Assembly (NCBI GenBank): GCA_937880075.1
Contig: CALFLM010000042.1
Span: 1 to 38,950, forward strand
Length of the DNA stretch: 38,950 bases
Direction of reading: 5' to 3'
DNA from: an uncultured Romboutsia sp.
GTDB taxonomy: Bacteria; Bacillota; Clostridia; Peptostreptococcales; Peptostreptococcaceae
The notes beneath the pieces were generated by a model. It was not told where the DNA came from and searched no databases. It saw only the letters and a program-made list of their open reading frames with translations. Below, piece after piece: positions 1-7,690 of the stretch. The position numbers and the translations under genes are program-made. Position 1 is the stretch's first letter; every line of letters begins with the position of its first letter.

Positions 1-121
1 AATATTCTGCATAACTATCCTTACATGCATTTCCATCAACTATTCTTTTTATAAACCCAGTATGTTCTGATGCGCTATGAAGTGCTGATGTATTTCTTCT
101 TATTTTAGTAATTAAATCCAT
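1..121 (-). CDS. Heme oxygenase-like protein, N-terminal 40 codons (truncated by window edge)
   Basis: The reading frame opens with ATG at 119-121 after a good ribosome site (GAGGTG, 7 nt before ATG) and runs off the window start. The visible 40 residues begin MDLITKIRRNTSALHS and continue with ASEHTGFIKRIVDGNA, which fits the first two helices of heme oxygenase. In that family an early His (here His15) ligates heme and is followed by an E-H-x-x-F-hydrophobic pattern. The family opens the heme ring and releases iron. A Fur-like box lies 17 bp upstream of the start, consistent with iron-starvation control. Only the N-terminus is visible, so the assignment rests on a short stretch; another heme-oxygenase-fold protein is possible. 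Confidence 0.65.
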   Translation of the reverse strand, partial: MDLITKIRRNTSALHSASEHTGFIKRIVDGNACKDSYAEY

Positions 122-137
122 TTTATCCACCTCTTTT

Positions 138-152
138 TGATATCGATTATTA
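138..152. promoter_or_regulatory. Putative Fur box upstream of heme oxygenase
   Basis: The 15-mer TGATATCGATTATTA matches the 7-1-7 Fur consensus TGATAATnATTATCA at 12 of the 14 defined positions or nearly so. It sits just upstream of the ribosome site of the heme oxygenase-like gene. The function is inferred from the match and the gene context; AT-rich DNA makes chance matches likelier. Confidence 0.4.
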
Positions 153-216
153 TTCTCTTTTATTTATACCATTTATTTTTATTATTAAACAAAATTTTAT
201 ATTTATTCTAAAAAAA

Positions 217-315
217 TTCGCTTTGCTTGAGCAACGTGTTGGCGAAACATTTCATGTCGCCAACGATACATCCTTGCTAACGTTGCGGATATATCAGTTG
301 CTAAAATCATTAGCA
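217..315. repeat. GC-richer structured block in the heme oxygenase upstream region
   Basis: This stretch is visibly richer in G and C than all surrounding intergenic DNA and is built of nested inverted repeats: GCAACGT (231-237) with ACGTTGC (280-286), and inside it GTTGGCGA (238-245) with TCGCCAAC (257-264). A third small hairpin, TGCTAA/TTAGCA, lies near 304-314. No reading frame is seen. It could be a dispersed intergenic repeat or a structured leader or small RNA. Confidence 0.4.
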
Positions 316-319
316 GTTT

Positions 320-358
320 GGATTATAATTTATCAAAAAAACAGATAATTTATAATCC
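320..358. repeat. Inverted repeat with A-rich loop
   Basis: GGATTATAATTTATC (320-334) faces GATAATTTATAATCC (344-358) across a 9-nt A-rich spacer; the arms pair with one central irregularity. It lies beside the 98-bp element downstream of hpt and may contribute to termination there. Confidence 0.35.
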
Positions 359-374
359 ATTAATATATAAAAAA

Positions 375-472
375 TGGGCTATCGCACTAAAAAAATTATA
401 TACAATATGTTGTGCTAATTCAAATTATGCATAACTATATATTGTATTATTTACTCTTAATGCGACAGCCCC
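375..472 (-). repeat. 98-bp MITE-like palindromic element, copy A
   Basis: The element has imperfect terminal inverted repeats. One end reads TGGGCTATCGCACTAA and the other, on the opposite strand, GGGGCTGTCGCATTAA. Internal arms also pair (ACAATAT with ATATTGT). A nearly identical copy in opposite orientation lies at 17025-17122. On the minus strand it starts 19 nt after the hpt stop codon, and its far arm runs into a T stretch (CCCATTTTTTATAT), so it can serve as the hpt terminator. No coding capacity, so any mobility would need a transposase elsewhere. Confidence 0.75.
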
Positions 473-491
473 TTTATATTTTTATTTATCT

Positions 492-1010
492 TTAAACTGT
501 AACTGAACCTATATAAGGTAGATTTCTATATTTTTCTGCCCAATCTATTCCATATCCAACAATAAATTTATCTTCTATTACAAACCCAACATAATCAACT
601 GGTATATTTGAAGTTCTTCTTTCAGGCTTATCTAATAAAGTACACAATTTTAGCGATTTAGGATTTCTTATTTTTAACTCTTTTACTAAGTTACTTAAAG
701 TAAGGCCTGAATCTATTATATCCTCTACAATTAATACATTTTTTCCAGCTATATCAACATCTAAATCTTTTAAGATTCTAACTGTACCTGAACTTTCAGT
801 TCCATTTCCATAGCTTGAAACACTCATAAAATCTATATTTACATCTAAATCTATCTTTCTTATTAAATCAGAAACAAATACACTAGCTCCTTTAAGTATA
901 CCTACTACTAATAATTTTTCTCCTTCATAATCTTTTTCTATTTGCTTTGCTAATTCTTCTACTTTTTTAGCTATTTCTTCTTCAGATATCATTACATCTA
1001 TAGTTGACAT
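492..1010 (-). CDS. hpt: Hypoxanthine phosphoribosyltransferase
   Basis: This cytosolic purine-salvage enzyme joins PRPP to hypoxanthine or guanine to give IMP or GMP. The 172-residue length fits bacterial Hpt. The PRPP-binding loop is clear at residues 92-105 (VLIVEDIIDSGLTL), with the acidic pair and Asp-Ser-Gly-Leu-Thr. The flexible-loop region SSYGNGTESSG lies at about 65-75, and FVIEDKFIVGYGIDW near the C-terminus is the purine-binding segment. The start at 1010 is preceded by AAAGGAG at good spacing. It is a single gene divergent from the aminotransferase at 1197 and followed by the 98-bp palindromic element. In other Firmicutes hpt often sits beside tilS and ftsH; neither is here. Confidence 0.95.
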   Translation of the reverse strand: MSTIDVMISEEEIAKKVEELAKQIEKDYEGEKLLVVGILKGASVFVSDLIRKIDLDVNIDFMSVSSYGNGTESSGTVRILKDLDVDIAGKNVLIVEDIIDSGLTLSNLVKELKIRNPKSLKLCTLLDKPERRTSNIPVDYVGFVIEDKFIVGYGIDWAEKYRNLPYIGSVTV

Positions 1011-1045
1011 TTCCCTGTCTCCTTTACGTATATTATAATAAACTT

Positions 1046-1074
1046 AGTATACCATATCTATATAAATAATAGAA
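1046..1074 (-). promoter_or_regulatory. Probable hpt promoter
   Basis: On the minus strand TTCTAT and TATACT are separated by 17 nt, with an extended -10 (TGGTATACT). The -35 is weak. It lies 36 nt upstream of the hpt start. Confidence 0.4.
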
Positions 1075-1130
1075 TATTTTTATTTAATTTTAATATATAA
1101 TTCGTATCTATTGTAATTAAATAGTATAAT

Positions 1131-1159
1131 TTGGAATAATAATATATTTGTATTATAAT
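1131..1159 (+). promoter_or_regulatory. Probable sigma-A promoter of the aminotransferase gene
   Basis: TTGGAA, a 17-nt spacer and a consensus TATAAT, ending 37 nt upstream of the GTG start at 1197. Confidence 0.55.
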
Positions 1160-1196
1160 CTATATATGTAAATAATAATTTTAGGATGGTGATTAT

Positions 1197-2276
1197 GTGA
1201 AAGTAAATCATGGTGCAAATTTATATGATTTGTCTAGTCAGTATGGATTTTCAAAGGAAGATTTTATGGACTTTAGTTCTAATATAAATCCTTTTGGGTC
1301 ATCGAATTTAGCTAAAGAATATGTAGTAAATAATATAGATAAAGTATCAGTATATCCTGATCCTGAGTATTTAGAACTAAAGACTTCTATATCTAATTAC
1401 TGTAATTGTTCAATAGATAATATACTTTTAGGAAGTGGGGCTACAGAATTAATTTCTTCTTTTATCAAAACTATTAATCCTGAAAAATCGCTAATTTTAT
1501 CTCCAGCTTATTCAGAATATGAAAATGAATTATCTAAAATAGGATGTAACATAAGCAAATATTTTTCAAAAAAAGAATATGATTTTACTATAAATGTAGA
1601 CAAACTTATAGAAACTATAAATAAAGATAATTATGAATTAATCGTAATATGTAATCCTAATAATCCAACAGGATTTACTTTTACTAAAAATGAAATAGAA
1701 AAAATCTTAAAAAATACTAACTCTTTTGTTATGGTAGATGAGACATATATAGAGTTTACAAATATGTCTATTTATTCATCTACTTCATTAGTTGATAAGT
1801 ATAAAAACTTATTTGTTATAAGAGGCACTTCTAAGTTTTTCTCTACTCCTGGTATAAGGCTTGGTTATGGACTAATTTCAAATAATAAAATAAAATGTAA
1901 AATAAACTCTAACCTTGATTTATGGAATATAAATATATTTGCATCTATGATGGGTGAAGTAATGTTTAACGATAGTAAATTTATAGAGAATACATACTCT
2001 TTAGTGACAAAAGAAAGAAATTATTTAGTAAATGAACTTAGGAATTTCGCTGATTTAAAAATTTATAATAGCCAAGGTAATTTTATATTATGTGAAATAA
2101 AATCAAAATCTCTTACCGCTAAAGAAGTTCGTGAAAAACTTATCCCAAAACAAATTATAATAAGAAACTGTGTATCATTTGATGGTTTAGATGAGTATTT
2201 TTTCAGAGTTTGTATTTTAAAACCAGAAGAAAATAAATTATTATTAGATAATTTAAAAAAAATTTTTATAAGATAA
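1197..2276 (+). CDS. PLP-dependent class I/II aminotransferase, CobD/HisC-like
   Basis: This fold-type I pyridoxal-phosphate enzyme has 359 residues. The N-terminus HGANLYDLSSQYGFSKEDFM then DFSSNINPFG closely follows threonine-phosphate decarboxylases (CobD), which make (R)-1-amino-2-propanol phosphate for cobalamin. The core is shared with histidinol-phosphate aminotransferase (HisC). Visible motifs are the cofactor loop LLGSGATELI, CNPNNPTG, VDETYIEF and the Schiff-base lysine in RGTSKFFSTPGIRLGYGL. The start is GTG at 1197, because the ATG at 1195 runs directly into a TGA; AGGATGG precedes it. No cob, cbi or his gene lies in the window, so substrate is undecided between threonine phosphate and histidinol phosphate. 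The gene stands alone with its own promoter and terminator. Confidence 0.75.
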   Translation: MKVNHGANLYDLSSQYGFSKEDFMDFSSNINPFGSSNLAKEYVVNNIDKVSVYPDPEYLELKTSISNYCNCSIDNILLGSGATELISSFIKTINPEKSLILSPAYSEYENELSKIGCNISKYFSKKEYDFTINVDKLIETINKDNYELIVICNPNNPTGFTFTKNEIEKILKNTNSFVMVDETYIEFTNMSIYSSTSLVDKYKNLFVIRGTSKFFSTPGIRLGYGLISNNKIKCKINSNLDLWNINIFASMMGEVMFNDSKFIENTYSLVTKERNYLVNELRNFADLKIYNSQGNFILCEIKSKSLTAKEVREKLIPKQIIIRNCVSFDGLDEYFFRVCILKPEENKLLLDNLKKIFIR

Positions 2277-2305
2277 AAGAGTGTAGATGAAATCTACACT
2301 CTTTT
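2277..2305. terminator. Bidirectional terminator between convergent genes
   Basis: AAGAGTGTAGAT (2277-2288) pairs with ATCTACACTCTT (2292-2303) around a GAA loop, with A and T runs flanking both arms. It separates the converging aminotransferase and symporter genes. Confidence 0.9.
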
Positions 2306-2308
2306 ATC

Positions 2309-3514
2309 TTAAGAAATTTTACTATCTGCTTTTTTACTCCACTTTTTATTTAAGTGATCTACAACTACTGCTATAGCATTGTCTCCTGATACGTTTGCTG
2401 CAGTTCCAAAACTATCTTGAGTTAAGTATAATGCTATCATTAAGCTTGCAAGTCCACCATCTGATGGTATACCTATTATTGGTAGGAATGGAAGTGCGCT
2501 CATTATAGCTCCACCTGGTGCTCCTGGTGCTGCCACCATTGCTATTCCTAGCATTAATATAAATGGAAACATTGTTCCAAATCCATGATTCATACCATTC
2601 ATCATAAGTACTGCAACAGCAAATGATGTAACAGATATTATACTTCCTGATAAGTGAATTGTTGCACATAAAGGCACACAAAATTCTCTTATTTCTTTAC
2701 TAACACCGTTATTTTTAGCACATTCAACATTTACAGGTATTGTAGCTGCTGAAGATTGAGTTCCTGCAGCTGTTAAGTATCCTGGTATTTGATTCTTTAA
2801 CATCTTAAAAGGATTCTTACCTGTTATAACTCCTGCTGTTGTAAATTGTATTACTAGATATACTATATGTAATGGCAGTACTACTAAGTAAACTCTCCAG
2901 AATATATTTAATATACTCCATACTTGTCCTGCGTATGTTATATTTGCAAATGTTCCTGCGATATAAATTGGTAATAAAGGTATTATTATTGTTGATAAAA
3001 CCTTAGTTACTATTTCTTGGAATTCTTGGAATAAACCATATAATGTTTCCCCTCTACCATTATTTCTAAGTGCTGATATTCCAAGCCCCATAGTAAATGC
3101 AAATACTATTGCAGCCGTTACATCTACCATTGGTGATAATGGTATCGTAAATATTGGTGATAACATTCCTGCTTCTGGATCTCCTATTTGTGATGCTACA
3201 CTTGAATCTATAAAAGATGGGAATATTAATGATGCTACTATAAATGCTAATGTCCCAGCTACTATAGTTGAGCCATAAGCTATTCCGGTTGTAATACCTA
3301 ATAATTTTCCAGCTCCTGTTGCAAGATCAGCTATACCTGCAGTTACAAATCCTATTATTATAAATGGTATAACAAACTTTAAGAATGCTGAGAATAATGA
3401 GCTTGCTGTAACTAAAGCTTTTACTAAAAATTCTGGAGCAAACGATCCAATTAATATACCAGCTATGATACCAATGATTAATTTAGGAACTAATCCTATT
3501 TTCTTTTTACTCAT
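2309..3514 (-). CDS. Dicarboxylate/amino acid:cation symporter (DAACS family)
   Basis: This is a polytopic inner-membrane transporter of 401 residues with about eight hydrophobic segments. The signature re-entrant loop AAGTQSSAATIPV and the second loop region ending DSFGTAANVSGDNAIAVVVDH mark the glutamate/dicarboxylate or Ser/Thr symporter family (GltP, SstT relatives). The family moves dicarboxylic or neutral amino acids with Na+ or H+; the exact substrate cannot be read. A frame extending to 3568 exists, but the start at 3514 is preferred because AGGGGTGAT lies at ideal spacing before ATGAGTAAAAAG, and the extra N-terminal residues are just the translated leader. The 290 bp upstream are AT-rich, with no gene or clear signal. 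Confidence 0.85.
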   Translation of the reverse strand: MSKKKIGLVPKLIIGIIAGILIGSFAPEFLVKALVTASSLFSAFLKFVIPFIIIGFVTAGIADLATGAGKLLGITTGIAYGSTIVAGTLAFIVASLIFPSFIDSSVASQIGDPEAGMLSPIFTIPLSPMVDVTAAIVFAFTMGLGISALRNNGRGETLYGLFQEFQEIVTKVLSTIIIPLLPIYIAGTFANITYAGQVWSILNIFWRVYLVVLPLHIVYLVIQFTTAGVITGKNPFKMLKNQIPGYLTAAGTQSSAATIPVNVECAKNNGVSKEIREFCVPLCATIHLSGSIISVTSFAVAVLMMNGMNHGFGTMFPFILMLGIAMVAAPGAPGGAIMSALPFLPIIGIPSDGGLASLMIALYLTQDSFGTAANVSGDNAIAVVVDHLNKKWSKKADSKIS

Positions 3515-3784
3515 AAAATCACCCCTTATAATTATTCCTTCTCCTTTATAGTAGTAAATTTTTAACAATTATGCAACGTTTTCCTTATGTTTTTTTATCC
3601 ATTATTTTTTCATATTTTTGTTGTATTAGATATTTTCAAATAAAAATTTAATTTTATACTATATCTTTATATAACACTATCTACCGCTGGTATCATATAA
3701 GTTTATAAAAACTTCTAAATCATTTGTATTGCTTTTATTTAAATATTATATAAAAAATTAATATTATAATTTCCTTATACGAAA

Positions 3785-3818
3785 AAAATGAATAGTAAAA
3801 TAAATTACTATTCATTTT
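3785..3818 (-). terminator. Terminator of the DUF1232 gene
   Basis: AAAATGAATAGTAA (3785-3798) pairs with TTACTATTCATTTT (3805-3818). On the minus strand the hairpin runs into a T tract. The gene's stop codon lies inside the hairpin. Confidence 0.8.
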
Positions 3819-4197
3819 CATCATATATATTATAATTTACATTTTCTATCACGTTAGGGTCTTTGCTATCTTTTAAAAGCTGTTTATACTTTTCTATTTC
3901 TTCATTAACAATACCTAAACTCCAAACTAATACAAAAATATCATCAATAAATCCAAACATACCTGTAAGTATTTCTGGTATCAAATCTATACTAGAAACA
4001 ATATATAAAATAGCAGTTGATAGTGAAAATATTAATTTAAATTTACTAAATATATTAACTCTATTATCAGTTAAAAAATCAGGTATTTTAAATATATTTA
4101 TAAAAAATAGTAATCCAAACTTTGCATTTTTAAATCTAACTAATACTCTTTTAAATGTATCTAATATCATATCTGTAACAAATGACCTTTTACTCAT
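3808..4197 (-). CDS. DUF1232 (YkvA-like) small membrane protein
   Basis: The protein has 129 residues. The second half carries the DUF1232 signature, here VSSIDLIPEILTGMFGFIDD, in which SxIDLIPE and G-x-x-DD are the conserved parts. It is followed by a hydrophobic helix (IFVLVWSLGIV) and a charged tail. The N-terminal half is basic and amphipathic. The family's function is unknown. The start ATG at 4197 sits after GAGGTGATAAAT; the GTG three codons earlier overlaps the ribosome site and is less likely. It is monocistronic by appearance, with its own terminator. Confidence 0.75.
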   Translation of the reverse strand: MSKRSFVTDMILDTFKRVLVRFKNAKFGLLFFINIFKIPDFLTDNRVNIFSKFKLIFSLSTAILYIVSSIDLIPEILTGMFGFIDDIFVLVWSLGIVNEEIEKYKQLLKDSKDPNVIENVNYNIYDENE

Positions 4198-4268
4198 ATT
4201 TATCACCTCATAAGCTATATATTAAGTTATATTATAACTCATATATTAGCTTATATAAATAGATTATT

Positions 4269-5273
4269 TTATAAAAGGTGTATCCCTGACTGTGAACATT
4301 CCCTTATCATATCATCTGGCCATACACCAACTTGAACTTCTCCTATGTGCGCTTTATTTAGAAAATACATACATATTCTTGATTGACCGATTCCACCACC
4401 TATTGTATATGGCAATTCTCCATTTAATAATGCTTTATGGTAATCTAATTCTTTTCTATCATTACAATTTGATACATCTAACTGATATTTTAAGCTTTCT
4501 TCATCGACTCTTATTCCCATAGATGAAAGCTCTATAGCATTGTCTAATACTGGATTATAAAATAGTATATCTCCATTTAATTCCCAATCATCATAGTCTG
4601 GACTTCTTCCGTCATGTTTATCTCCATTATCTAATATCTTTCCTATTTGCATTAAAAATACTGCACCTTTGTCTCTTACAATTTTATCTTCTCTTTCCTT
4701 AGGTGATAAATCTGGATACATATCTAACAATTCTTGAGAAGTTATAAATGTTATTTCTTCAGGAAGTATCTTCTTTATTTCAGGATATATCTCATGAACG
4801 TGTTTCTCTGTTTCTTTGAAAACTTTATATATTTTTTTTACAACATCTTTTAATTTCGATTTATTTCTTTCTTCTTTATCTATAATGAGCTCCCAGTCCC
4901 ATTGGTCTACATATATTGAATGTATATTGTCTAATTCTTCATCTTTTCTTATAGCATTCATATCTGTGTATATTCCTCTTCCAATTTCAAATCCATATTT
5001 TTTAAGGGCTACTCTCTTCCATTTAGCTAGCGATTGTACTATTTCTACGTTCTTATTTATATTCGGTACATTAAAATTTACAGCTTTTTCTACTCCATTT
5101 AAATTGTCATTTGTTCCTGTCTCAGGTAATACAAATAAAGGAGATGAAACTCTTGTTAATTTTAGTTCTTCTGAAAGTCTTTGTTCAAAATAATCCTTTA
5201 AATCTTTTATTGCTTGTTGAGTTTGTATAACTCCTAGGCTTGATTTATATTGTTCTGGTATTATTAAATACAT
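4269..5273 (-). CDS. asnA: Aspartate-ammonia ligase (asparagine synthetase A)
   Basis: This cytosolic enzyme converts aspartate, ammonia and ATP to asparagine and AMP. Its fold resembles a class II aminoacyl-tRNA synthetase catalytic core. The 334 residues match the usual length of about 330. Recognisable parts are the N-terminal MYLIIPEQYKSSLGVIQTQ, SLAKWKRVALKKYGF, the motif-2-like YTDMNAIRKDEELDNIHSIY with VDQWDWE, and the C-terminal motif-3-like GGGIGQSRICMYFL. A ribosome site (AAGGAG) precedes the start. The upstream 245 bp contain the ptsI terminator; I looked for a T-box leader and did not find the conserved elements. Confidence 0.95.
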   Translation of the reverse strand: MYLIIPEQYKSSLGVIQTQQAIKDLKDYFEQRLSEELKLTRVSSPLFVLPETGTNDNLNGVEKAVNFNVPNINKNVEIVQSLAKWKRVALKKYGFEIGRGIYTDMNAIRKDEELDNIHSIYVDQWDWELIIDKEERNKSKLKDVVKKIYKVFKETEKHVHEIYPEIKKILPEEITFITSQELLDMYPDLSPKEREDKIVRDKGAVFLMQIGKILDNGDKHDGRSPDYDDWELNGDILFYNPVLDNAIELSSMGIRVDEESLKYQLDVSNCNDRKELDYHKALLNGELPYTIGGGIGQSRICMYFLNKAHIGEVQVGVWPDDMIRECSQSGIHLL

Positions 5274-5479
5274 ATTATTATCTCCTTATCATTATAGTTT
5301 GAGCATGATATTATACATTTCATTAAAAACTTATTTTTAAACAAAAATTTGGCCATAAACTTTTGTTCATAAAAAAGGCACAATAAAATACCAAATATTT
5401 TCTATTTATTGTTTAATATTCCATATCATATACTCTACAGATTATTAAAAAATTTATAAATTTAATTTATATAAATAAT

Positions 5480-5513
5480 AAGCCTTAAATGAAATAATAA
5501 TCATTTAAGGCTT
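5480..5513 (-). terminator. Terminator of ptsI
   Basis: AAGCCTTAAATGA (5480-5492) pairs with TCATTTAAGGCTT (5501-5513), a 13-bp stem just after the ptsI stop; on the minus strand it is followed by an AT-rich, T-containing stretch. Confidence 0.85.
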
Positions 5514-5518
5514 TCTTA

Positions 5519-7231
5519 CTATGTATTGAAAATTTTATCAACGTACTCTTTTATTTCTTTTGCCGTACCCATAGCTAATACTTCATCTGCAAATTTTTGC
5601 ATCTCTGCATAAGATAAAGAATTTATTAATTTTCTAGCTGGAAGTATAGATATTGGACTCATAGAGAATTCATCTAATCCAAATCCTAAAAGTATAGGTA
5701 TCATTCTTTGATCTCCTGCACTTTCTCCACACATTCCAACCCATTTTCCTTCTTTATGAGCATTATCTATAACCATTTTTATAAGTCTTAATACTGCTGG
5801 ATTAAATTGATTATATAAGTGACTTATCTTTTGATTCATTCTGTCTACTGCACAAGTGTATTGTATAAGGTCATTAGTTCCTATTGAGAAGAAATCCACA
5901 TGCTTAGCTAATATATCAGATATAACTGCTGCAGACGGTATTTCTATCATCATACCAACTTCTACATCATTAGAGTAAGCTATATTTTCTTCATCTAATT
6001 CTTTTATTACTTCTTTTATTACTTCTTTGGCAGATAATAATTCTTCAAGAGAAGATATCATAGGGAACATTATTCTTAATTTTCCATGTACACTTGCTCT
6101 GTATAAAGCTCTTAGTTGGGTTTTAAATATATCTTTTCTATCTAAACAAAGTCTTATAGCTCTATAACCTAAGAATGGGTTCATTTCAGGCTCCATTTCA
6201 AAGTAAGGAAGTTCTTTATCTCCACCTATATCTAATGTTCTTATTACGATAGGTTTATTATTCATTCCTTCAAGTACTTCTTTATAAGCTTTATATTGCT
6301 CTTCTTCAGTTGGGAAAGAATCCTCTTTGTCCATGTATAAGAACTCAGTTCTATAAAGTCCAACACCTTCTGCATCATTCTTTATAAGTCCATCAACATC
6401 GTTAGGACTTCCTATATTCCCTGCAAGTTCAACATGTCTACCATCAGTAGTTATTGATGCTTGTCCCTTTAATAATTCTAACGATTTTCTATATTCTTCA
6501 AATTGCTCTTTTAATAAAGCATATTTAGCTTTAGTTTCTTCATCTGGGTTAACTCTAACTTCTCCAGTATCACCATTGAATACTATATAGTCTCCATCTT
6601 TTACTTTTTCAGTTATATCGCTTAATCCAACTATAGCAGCTATTTCTAATGTTCTAGCCATTATAGCTGTATGAGAAGTTCTTCCCCCTATATCAGTTAA
6701 GAACCCAAGCACCATACTTTTGTTCATTGTTGCTGTATCTGATGGAGTTAAATCGTGTGCGATTAATACAACTTCTTCATCAAGGCCAGCTAAATCAACT
6801 ACTTTTATGCCTAATATATGTCTTAGTACTCTATTTGTAACGTCTTTTATATCTGCTGCTCTTTCCCTCATATATTCATTGTCCATAGATTCAAACATTG
6901 CAACAAACATTTCTTTTATTTCATTTAATGCATAATCTGCATTAACTTTTTCATCTCTTATCTTAGATATTGCAGAATCAATTAATTCAGGATCTTCTAA
7001 TACTAATAAATGAGCTTCAAATATTTCAGCTTCATGTTCCCCAAGTTCAATTAAAGCCTTTTCCTTAACCTTGGTTAATTCCTCTTTAGATACTTTAACT
7101 GCATTTTCAAGCTTTTGTATTTCTTCATTTATATTACTTATAGTATTTTTTTCTATAACTAATTCATTATGCTCTATTACTAAAGCCTTTCCTAAAGCTA
7201 TTCCTGGAGATGCTCCTGTTCCTTTGTACAT
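5519..7231 (-). CDS. ptsI: Phosphoenolpyruvate-protein phosphotransferase (PTS enzyme I)
   Basis: Enzyme I takes phosphate from PEP onto a histidine and passes it to HPr, feeding all PTS sugar permeases. The 570 residues equal the Firmicute norm. The phosphorylated histidine is His187 in GGRTSHTAIMARTLE. The PEP-binding barrel shows GVGLYRTEFLYMD, TLDIGGDKELPYF, the DFFSIGTNDLIQYTCAVDR segment and the catalytic Cys in MCGESAGD (most relatives have MCGEMAGD). A longer frame opens at 7264, but AGGAGGAGTAGTA directly before ATG at 7231 fixes this start. It follows ptsH by 60 bp, with a hairpin in the gap that may lower ptsI relative to ptsH transcript. Confidence 0.97.
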   Translation of the reverse strand: MYKGTGASPGIALGKALVIEHNELVIEKNTISNINEEIQKLENAVKVSKEELTKVKEKALIELGEHEAEIFEAHLLVLEDPELIDSAISKIRDEKVNADYALNEIKEMFVAMFESMDNEYMRERAADIKDVTNRVLRHILGIKVVDLAGLDEEVVLIAHDLTPSDTATMNKSMVLGFLTDIGGRTSHTAIMARTLEIAAIVGLSDITEKVKDGDYIVFNGDTGEVRVNPDEETKAKYALLKEQFEEYRKSLELLKGQASITTDGRHVELAGNIGSPNDVDGLIKNDAEGVGLYRTEFLYMDKEDSFPTEEEQYKAYKEVLEGMNNKPIVIRTLDIGGDKELPYFEMEPEMNPFLGYRAIRLCLDRKDIFKTQLRALYRASVHGKLRIMFPMISSLEELLSAKEVIKEVIKELDEENIAYSNDVEVGMMIEIPSAAVISDILAKHVDFFSIGTNDLIQYTCAVDRMNQKISHLYNQFNPAVLRLIKMVIDNAHKEGKWVGMCGESAGDQRMIPILLGFGLDEFSMSPISILPARKLINSLSYAEMQKFADEVLAMGTAKEIKEYVDKIFNT

Positions 7232-7262
7232 TACTACTCCTCCTAATTCATATATATTAAAC

Positions 7263-7286
7263 AAACCTCGGATAAAACCGAGGTTT
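7263..7286 (-). terminator. Intercistronic hairpin between ptsH and ptsI
   Basis: AAACCTCGG (7263-7271) pairs perfectly with CCGAGGTTT (7278-7286). On the minus strand it follows the ptsH stop and is trailed by GTTTAATATA. It is probably a partial terminator or an RNA stabiliser setting a high HPr to EI ratio. Confidence 0.65.
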
Positions 7287-7291
7287 AATTA

Positions 7292-7552
7292 TTATTCTCC
7301 AAATCCACCTTCGATTAATTCAACTAAAGCGTTAACTGCTGCTTCTTCATCTTCACCTTTAGCAACAACTGTTAATTCATCACCTTGACCTAATCCTAAA
7401 CTCATTATACCCATTATAGATTTAGCATTTACAGTTTTACCTTTTGCTATAACTTCCACTGTAGATTTGAACTCAGCAGCTTTCTTAACAAACATTCCTG
7501 CTGGTCTAGCGTGTAATCCGCTTGCGTTTTTTATGCTTACATTTTTTTCCAT
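7292..7552 (-). CDS. ptsH: Phosphocarrier protein HPr
   Basis: HPr relays phosphate from enzyme I to the sugar-specific EIIA proteins, and in Firmicutes is also a CcpA co-repressor when phosphorylated on serine. The 86 residues are typical. The catalytic His14 sits in NASGLHARPAG, and the HPr-kinase target Ser45 in AKSIMGIMSLG, so both regulatory sites are present. The frame extends to a TTG at 7567, but GGAGG eight bases before ATG at 7552 marks the real start. It is first in the ptsHI unit, behind its own promoter. Confidence 0.97.
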   Translation of the reverse strand: MEKNVSIKNASGLHARPAGMFVKKAAEFKSTVEVIAKGKTVNAKSIMGIMSLGLGQGDELTVVAKGEDEEAAVNALVELIEGGFGE

Positions 7553-7609
7553 TTGTAAAACCTCCAAAATTTATTCTAAAGTATTTATTTACTTTATTAA
7601 CTCAATTTT

Positions 7610-7638
7610 ATTATACCTTGGTTTTTGTAAAATTTCCA
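7610..7638 (-). promoter_or_regulatory. Probable ptsHI promoter
   Basis: On the minus strand TGGAAA, a 17-nt spacer and TATAAT end 57 nt before the ptsH start. Confidence 0.55.
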
Positions 7639-7690
7639 GTCCTTTTGTTATTTTCCATCCCTAGGGACTTTTTTTGTCCCTTGAAGTTTT

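Noticed and set aside
2412..2681. Minus-strand 89-residue frame inside the symporter gene, and similar overlapping frames elsewhere
   Set aside because: They overlap well-supported genes in other frames, show low-complexity or antisense-type composition and lack ribosome sites.
5274..5480. T-box leader for asnA
   Set aside because: No AGGGTGGNACCGCG-like T-box sequence or terminator/antiterminator pair was found between the ptsI terminator and asnA.
7664..7680. GGGAC/GTCCC hairpin with a 7-T loop after the first patatin gene
   Set aside because: The stem is only 5 bp with no T tract following it on the minus strand, so a terminator call is not justified.
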